Positions 58,945 to 64,000 of a stretch of DNA of 64,000 nucleotides are shown here, piece by piece (position 1 is the first letter of the stretch; every line of letters starts with the position of its first letter). The stretch is taken from contig CM040444.1 of assembly GCA_022749755.1 (NCBI GenBank), positions 13,292,274-13,356,273 on the forward strand, written 5' to 3'. This DNA comes from Azadirachta indica (taxonomy: Eukaryota; Streptophyta; Magnoliopsida; Sapindales; Meliaceae). The notes beneath the pieces are model-generated. The model made no database searches. It was not told the origin of the DNA and saw only the letters and a list, made by a program, of their open reading frames with translations. A program made the position numbers and the translations under genes.

Positions 58945-59192
58945 GCTTTTATATACATATATAAATTATTTTCTTCTTACTACTCAATTTCTCTCTTGCA
59001 AAACACCAGAGTTCTCACATTTATAATACTAGTTGAGGCAAGAAAACCCCTGGAAATGTAAAATATTTCAGGAAATGCCACTGATTAACAGGATTATACA
59101 AAAGGATATGGCATTCAAATTCCATATATATGTATGATAGCACTTAATGTATTGTAAGGGAATTATAGAAGACTATTGTAGGAGTTGAGAAG

Positions 59193-59403
59193 TGTGAAGA
59201 AATTGATTCTTATTTCTTGAATTATAATGTACAAGGGGTAGCTTTTATATAGACTTTACAAAGAAATAATAAAGGTAACTAAATATTATACTATTAATTA
59301 CAATAATTATGAAAACAAATTAAAAGAAATAAAAGGAAAGAAAATCAACAATTATGAAAAATGATATAGCAAAATCAAGGTTTGATTTGTTGTATTGTTA
59401 ATA
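59193..59403 (-). mobile_element. 3' LTR of the copia element, 211 bp
   Basis: On the minus strand it runs from TATTAACAATACAAC (normally TG-) to ...TTTCTTCACA. It directly follows a polypurine tract (GAGTTTGAAGGGGAC, minus strand, 59,404-59,418). Contains TATATAAAAGC and a following AATAAGAAT. The host sequence up to GTTGAGAAG (59,192) is shared with 33,800-33,821, where it continues into AGCTGTTG, the empty site. Confidence 0.78.
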
Positions 59404-62400
59404 GTCCCCTTCAAACTCAAGATGGCTCAGTAGAAGCTAACTTATGCTTGGAAACCAGATCAAGAAAACGATCAGGAGGATGGCATTTTGTGAACATATC
59501 TACTTATTGATCGAAAGAAGAGACTGAACGAAGAGTGATAGTGCCTCGAGTGATACATTAATGTGTTTGGTAGATTTATATAAAACATCATTCTGAGCAA
59601 TCTGAATAGTATCACTGTTATCACAGGCCAAAAGTGTAGGACCTGATTGATGAACACCCATATCACTAAGTAACCAATGAAGCTAAATAATCTCTTGGGC
59701 AACATCTGCGAGGGCACGATACTGTGCTTCTGTATTAGACTTAGCAACAACAGTATGTTTCTTACATTACCAAGAGATAAGAAAGTCCTATAGAAAAATA
59801 TAGAGTTTTGTGGTAAAATGTCAATCAGTAGGATCACCAACCCAATCTGCATAAAAAAAGACACTTAACTCTAGAAACGAATGAGCAGAGAAATAAAGGC
59901 CATGAAAAAAAGTGCCTTTGATATATTTGATAAAGTGAAGAACAGCTACATAGTGAGTAAAGTAGCAAGCAGACATGTATTAGCTCACAATATGAATAGC
60001 ATGAGAGATTTCAGGGTGAGTGACTACGAGATAGACCAAGCGAACAACTAATTGTGGGTAAAGAGTGGCATCTTTAAGTGGAACCCTATCTAATGGTGTG
60101 AGCTTGGCATTTGGTTAAAAAGGAGTAAAGGTGACTTTACTATTTCTCGAACCAGCTTGAGTAAGAAGATTAGATGCATACTTAGCTTGAGAAAGATAGT
60201 ACCATTATAATTAAAGAGCACCTCTAAACTAAGAAAGTAATTAAGATGTTCGAGATCCTTCATCTCAAAGTGTTGTTGAAGGCAATTCTTAAGAACAGTT
60301 ATGCCATTAGCATTATCTCCTATAGTGATCATATCGTTCATATAAAGTAATAAAAGAATATAACCATGATCTGTTTATCGAATAAAGAGAGTTGTGTCGT
60401 GAGAGTTGGAATGGAAACCAAGTTGTTGAATAGTGCTACTAAATTTGGCAAACCAAGACCGAGTAGCCTGTGTGAGACCATATAAGGCACATCGAAGTTT
60501 GCAGAATTTGTGGGGTGGATGTAAATAACCGAACAAGGCTTCATATAGACCTCCTCTACAAGACTACCATTAAGAAAGACATTTTTGACATCCATCTGAA
60601 ATAGTGTCCATCGACAGACAGCATCTAGTACTAGAAGATTTTGTACGAATGTCATATGAGCAATAGGTGCAAAGATTTCTTCATAGTCATACCATATTCC
60701 TGATTGAATCTTTAGCAATAAATCTGGCTTTGTAATGTTCAACAAAGCCATCAAACTTAGTTTTGATCTTGTAAATATATTTACATTAATTGCTAATTTG
60801 TTAGGTGAAAAATCAAACAAATCCCATGTATGTGATTTTTCAAGAGCCTGTAATTTTTCTGTCATTGCTTGCTACCAAATAGGATTAGAATTAGTCTCGG
60901 AATAGAATTGAGGCTCATACAAGGAAAGATAATAGAAAAACAGTGATAATCTCAAAGTCTAATAGAAAGTTTCCTTACCTGATTAGATTAACGAGGAGGA
61001 GAAAGATCAAAGAAGGTAGACGAAGGGATAATAGAGTTATCAAAAGTGGACTTGAAAGGTAAAGTCATCTGCTTAGAAGCAAGCCATGGTGTAGTGGAGA
61101 TATCTGTTGAGATCTCATCTAAGTTATCTACATCAGTGTTATCAAAAAACAAATCTATAGAATTGTAAGTAAAGAAGGGAGTATGGTTAGTCTCAGAACG
61201 AAAACCAGAGATGGAAAAGAAGATTTTGTGTTCCAAGAAAACTACATGTCTAGATATATGGAGTCCATTGAATATAGATCCCAACACCTATAACTTTTGT
61301 GTTTTATGTCATATCCCAGAAAACAACACAAACAAGCTCGAGGCTCTAATTTAATATACTCATGGGGCTGTAGAAGGATAAAACAAGTACAACCAAAGAC
61401 TTTAAAAAGACTATAATTAGGAGAAGTTCCATATAATCTCTCATAAGAAGATTGATTACTAATGAGTGAAGAAGCAAGACGATTGATAATGTAAATAGCT
61501 GTAAGAGCAATTTCTATCTAAAAACATTATGGACAAAAGGTAGAGATGAGAAGAGTATGAATAGTTTCAAGAATATGTTTGTGTTTATATTCAGTCCAAC
61601 CATTTTGTTGAAATGCCAAGATAGGAATGAAGACAAAGAGTCCCATTGGTTTGTCAGAGATATAAAAACTAAGAATCCTTATATTTTATAACATTATTAA
61701 TGCGAAAAACTTTAATAGAACAAGAAAATTGTGTCTAAATCATTTTAGCAAAATTGTGATAGATTTTAGATAATTCCTATCTATGTTTCATAAGATAAAT
61801 CCAGATATAATTTGAGTGATTATCAATAAAAATGACAAAATACTTGAAACCTCCTATAATGGCATTAGGGGAGGGTCCCCAAATATTAGAATAGATGAGA
61901 TCAAATGGAACAGTAGAAATAAAGTCACTATTATTAGATGGTAAAGTAATACATTTTGCTAATTGACAAGAGACACAATCAATTTGGTCATAAGATACAA
62001 TATCCAAAATACCATTAAAAACCAATGAACAAAGACGACCGAGTGAGATATGCCTTAGTCAAAAGTGCTAGAAACTCAAGGAAGCAATAGAAGTTGTAGA
62101 GACAATAAACAGAAGAATGGAGTGTATATGTATAGCAGATGTAGATTGATGAGCTCGAACAAACTTCTAACTTTATGACCTATCCTAAGCGTTTGACCCG
62201 TCTTCAAATCCTGCACACAACAATCAGAAGTACTGAAAAGAATATGAAGACCAAGATCATATAATTAACCAACAAAAAGAAGATCGAGAGTGAGATTTGG
62301 AATCAAGAAACTATTAGGTAAAGAGAAATTAAATAAAGTGACTTGATCTAAGTGACTGACATGCATCGAAGATCCATTCACAGTTTAAATGGCAGGTAAA

Positions 62401-63480
62401 TAAGGGACAAGAAATTTAGAAGAGAAAAAAATAAAGTCTGCAATCATATGAATACAGTACGCAGAGTGAAAATACCAAGAGGATGTACCTGAGGTAACTG
62501 AGGAAGCTGAAATGGAAGGATTACCATATTAGCAGTAAGGGATGGAGAGAGATAGGACAGTCTTTGGTATTATTAGTAGTAGCAACAAATAGTGGTGGAG
62601 GATTTGTCAGTCTTCCTTTATTTGGAAAATCTCGTGTAAAGTGTTGGCACCAACTTTGCAACAAACTTTGCATCTCTTGGTGGGACAATTAAGAACCTAG
62701 TGACCATTTTTATGGCAATAGTTATAGTTTACTGTAGAGGTGGGCTAAGAAGGTGAAGTGATAGCCAGAGCAGTGTCAAGACGAGGTGGTTGTAAAAGAG
62801 CAAGCCGGGTTTCTTCAAAGACAAGCATATCAATAACTTCATCAAGAGTAGACAAAGGTTTCTAGTGAAGAAGGAAAACTCGAGTAGGTTAAAATATATC
62901 TTGTAAGGCCATGAAAAACATCATTAACCTTTACTGGTCCCTGTAAGTGGTAAACTTGTTGCATCCTCAAAGGTTGTCCATCTAGATTCTGAAACGGATA
63001 ACTAGTCCTATAAGAACTACATTTGTGAGTAAAAGTCGAAGATAGACTATCGGGTTCTTGACGCATTTGATGAAGCTTTCATAGAGTTTGATACTAGTGT
63101 GACAGATCAGTGGCAGTATATCGATGAGTTAGGAAGTCTCATAATGCTTTAGTTATCTCAAATCTCTCAAATTGTAGATGGATAGAGGGAATAGAAGTAT
63201 TAGAGTCCACGTAATAATTTGATGGTGTTTGTTATCCCATTCTTCCAAATGGGTCAGCGAACTTTTCATCAGTGTCTTCATCGATTTTGATAGGTTCGGT
63301 GATATGGCTAATGACATATCGCTAAAAATGACGTCCTTTGAGGAAACTAGACATTGCTTGAATCCATTAAATATAATTATGTCCATCTAACTGGATATGA
63401 ATAAGGTGAAAGAGAGCTGACCTATCCATGATTTCAGAAAATAATGACGAAGAAATTGCCAGAAACAATCTGATTAAAGA
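59404..63480 (-). pseudogene. Decayed Ty1/copia retrotransposon, internal region
   Basis: Domains on the minus strand in copia order: GAG (about 63,430-62,850; FADPFGRM, CVKNPIVYLR, MRQEPDSLSS), a CCHC knuckle (about 62,720; YCHKNGH...NC), integrase (about 62,050-61,560; DCVSCQLAKCITLP, PFDLIYSNIWGPSPN, YFVIFIDNHSNYIWIY), reverse transcriptase (about 60,900-60,090; ALNITKPDLL, VCRWTLFQMDVKNVFLNGSL, and YxDD altered to MNDM) and RNase H (about 59,865-59,420; ADWVGDPTD, NTEAQYRALAD). Many stops and frameshifts in every domain; the catalytic RT Asp pair has lost one Asp. The IN-before-RT order places it in copia, not gypsy. Not functional. Confidence 0.92.
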
Positions 63481-64000
63481 ACAACAGAATCGATCGAATT
63501 TGGTTTACCTGTGACAATGAATAGCCAAAAATTGGAAACTAAGGCCACAAGCAAATTGGCTGGTTGGTTCTGAGTCGAATGCAGGTGGCAGTGACAACTC
63601 ACTCACTGATGAGCAACGGATCAAAGGTCGACAGATTCAAATTTGACCTGAGCTTGATCGTAGCAAACGATGATCGAAAATGATAAACGGAGACCACGGT
63701 GAAAATGGCCGGCCTATTTTAAGTCGATTGAAGGTAGTGGTGACGACTCACTCGTTAGTATTTGGCTGGATCGAGGCGCGACAGAACCATAGAATGGATC
63801 TCTTTGTGGGGGCAAAAGGCGACACGTGTGGGAGATATGGGGACCACCAATATACTGGCCGGTAGATTCTAAAGCTCTAGACACTAGCAGTGTTGCAAAC
63901 AACAAATGAGTGGGGCGGTCACATGCGCAGCTGCGAAAAGTGGCAGTAAAGCATTCCTATTGACAGTGCCAAGGTACAGAATTCCGGAGTTATGATTGGA
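63481..64000. other. GC-richer segment 5' of the copia GAG: element leader or adjoining sequence
   Basis: No LTR start and no clear tRNA-Met primer site are visible. Two related stretches (about 63,575-63,635 GGTGGCAGTGACAACTCACTC; 63,730-63,770 GGTAGTGGTGACGACTCACTC) suggest internal duplication. Small open frames at 63,680-63,905 have no domain. The 5' LTR, if present, would lie beyond the window. Confidence 0.45.

Noticed and set aside
59193..63480. Endogenous pararetrovirus or gypsy element
   Set aside because: Integrase precedes reverse transcriptase and the motifs are Ty1/copia; there is no movement-protein or envelope-like frame.

Overview
This 64 kb window is plant nuclear DNA from a dicot, probably a woody species. 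The evidence is a Toc159-class chloroplast import receptor, spliced genes with short AT-rich introns, dirigent genes, copia, LINE and solo-LTR fossils, and very AT-rich spacers full of (TA)n and TTA microsatellites. I cannot fix the species from sequence alone; a citrus-like or other rosid tree is only a guess.

Layout. Bases 1-2250 (+) hold the 3' part of a TOC120/TOC132-type GTPase. Everything else that codes lies on the minus strand. Three intact single-exon dirigent genes stand at 6.0-6.5, 9.5-10.1 and 11.8-12.4 kb. From 14 to 55 kb there is a tandem array of eight amidase-signature genes with one conserved five-exon design (exon 2 is 215 nt in all five intact copies, exon 3 is 240-243 nt, exon 4 is 199-202 nt, with identical intron phases). 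Five copies (A, B, C, F, G) splice in silico to uninterrupted proteins of 518, 537, 526, 514 and 529 residues with the Lys/Ser/Ser triad. Three copies (D, E, H) are pseudogenes with stops, frameshifts, lost splice sites or lost exons. Two dirigent pseudogenes (33.0-33.6 and 58.5-58.9 kb) sit among them, so the younger duplications carried an amidase plus a dirigent gene as one block. From 59.2 kb to at least 63.5 kb there is a decayed Ty1/copia retrotransposon on the minus strand.

The spacers between the young amidase copies are paralogous, so several insertions can be read against an empty site in the same window: a 901-bp solo LTR (28,418-29,318, target duplication ATATT), a 2,433-bp hAT-like element packed with 165-bp tandem repeats (38,584-41,016), and the copia LTR at 59.2 kb. 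A 2,437-bp solo LTR (47,579-50,015, target duplication TTTAT) and a foldback element with a microsatellite core (about 50,270-51,590) sit inside a second copy of the 165-bp repeat array. Several MITE or foldback elements with terminal inverted repeats fill other spacers.

Function. The dirigents and amidases all look secreted (N-terminal hydrophobic leaders). They form an expanded lineage-specific cluster, but the sequence does not show that they act in one pathway. I see no previously undescribed enzymatic system. The most informative content is the duplication and insertion history, the growing 23-residue C-terminal repeat in copies G and H, and the dirigent-derived 5' flank in front of amidase G. 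No tRNA or rRNA genes and no CRISPR arrays were seen.
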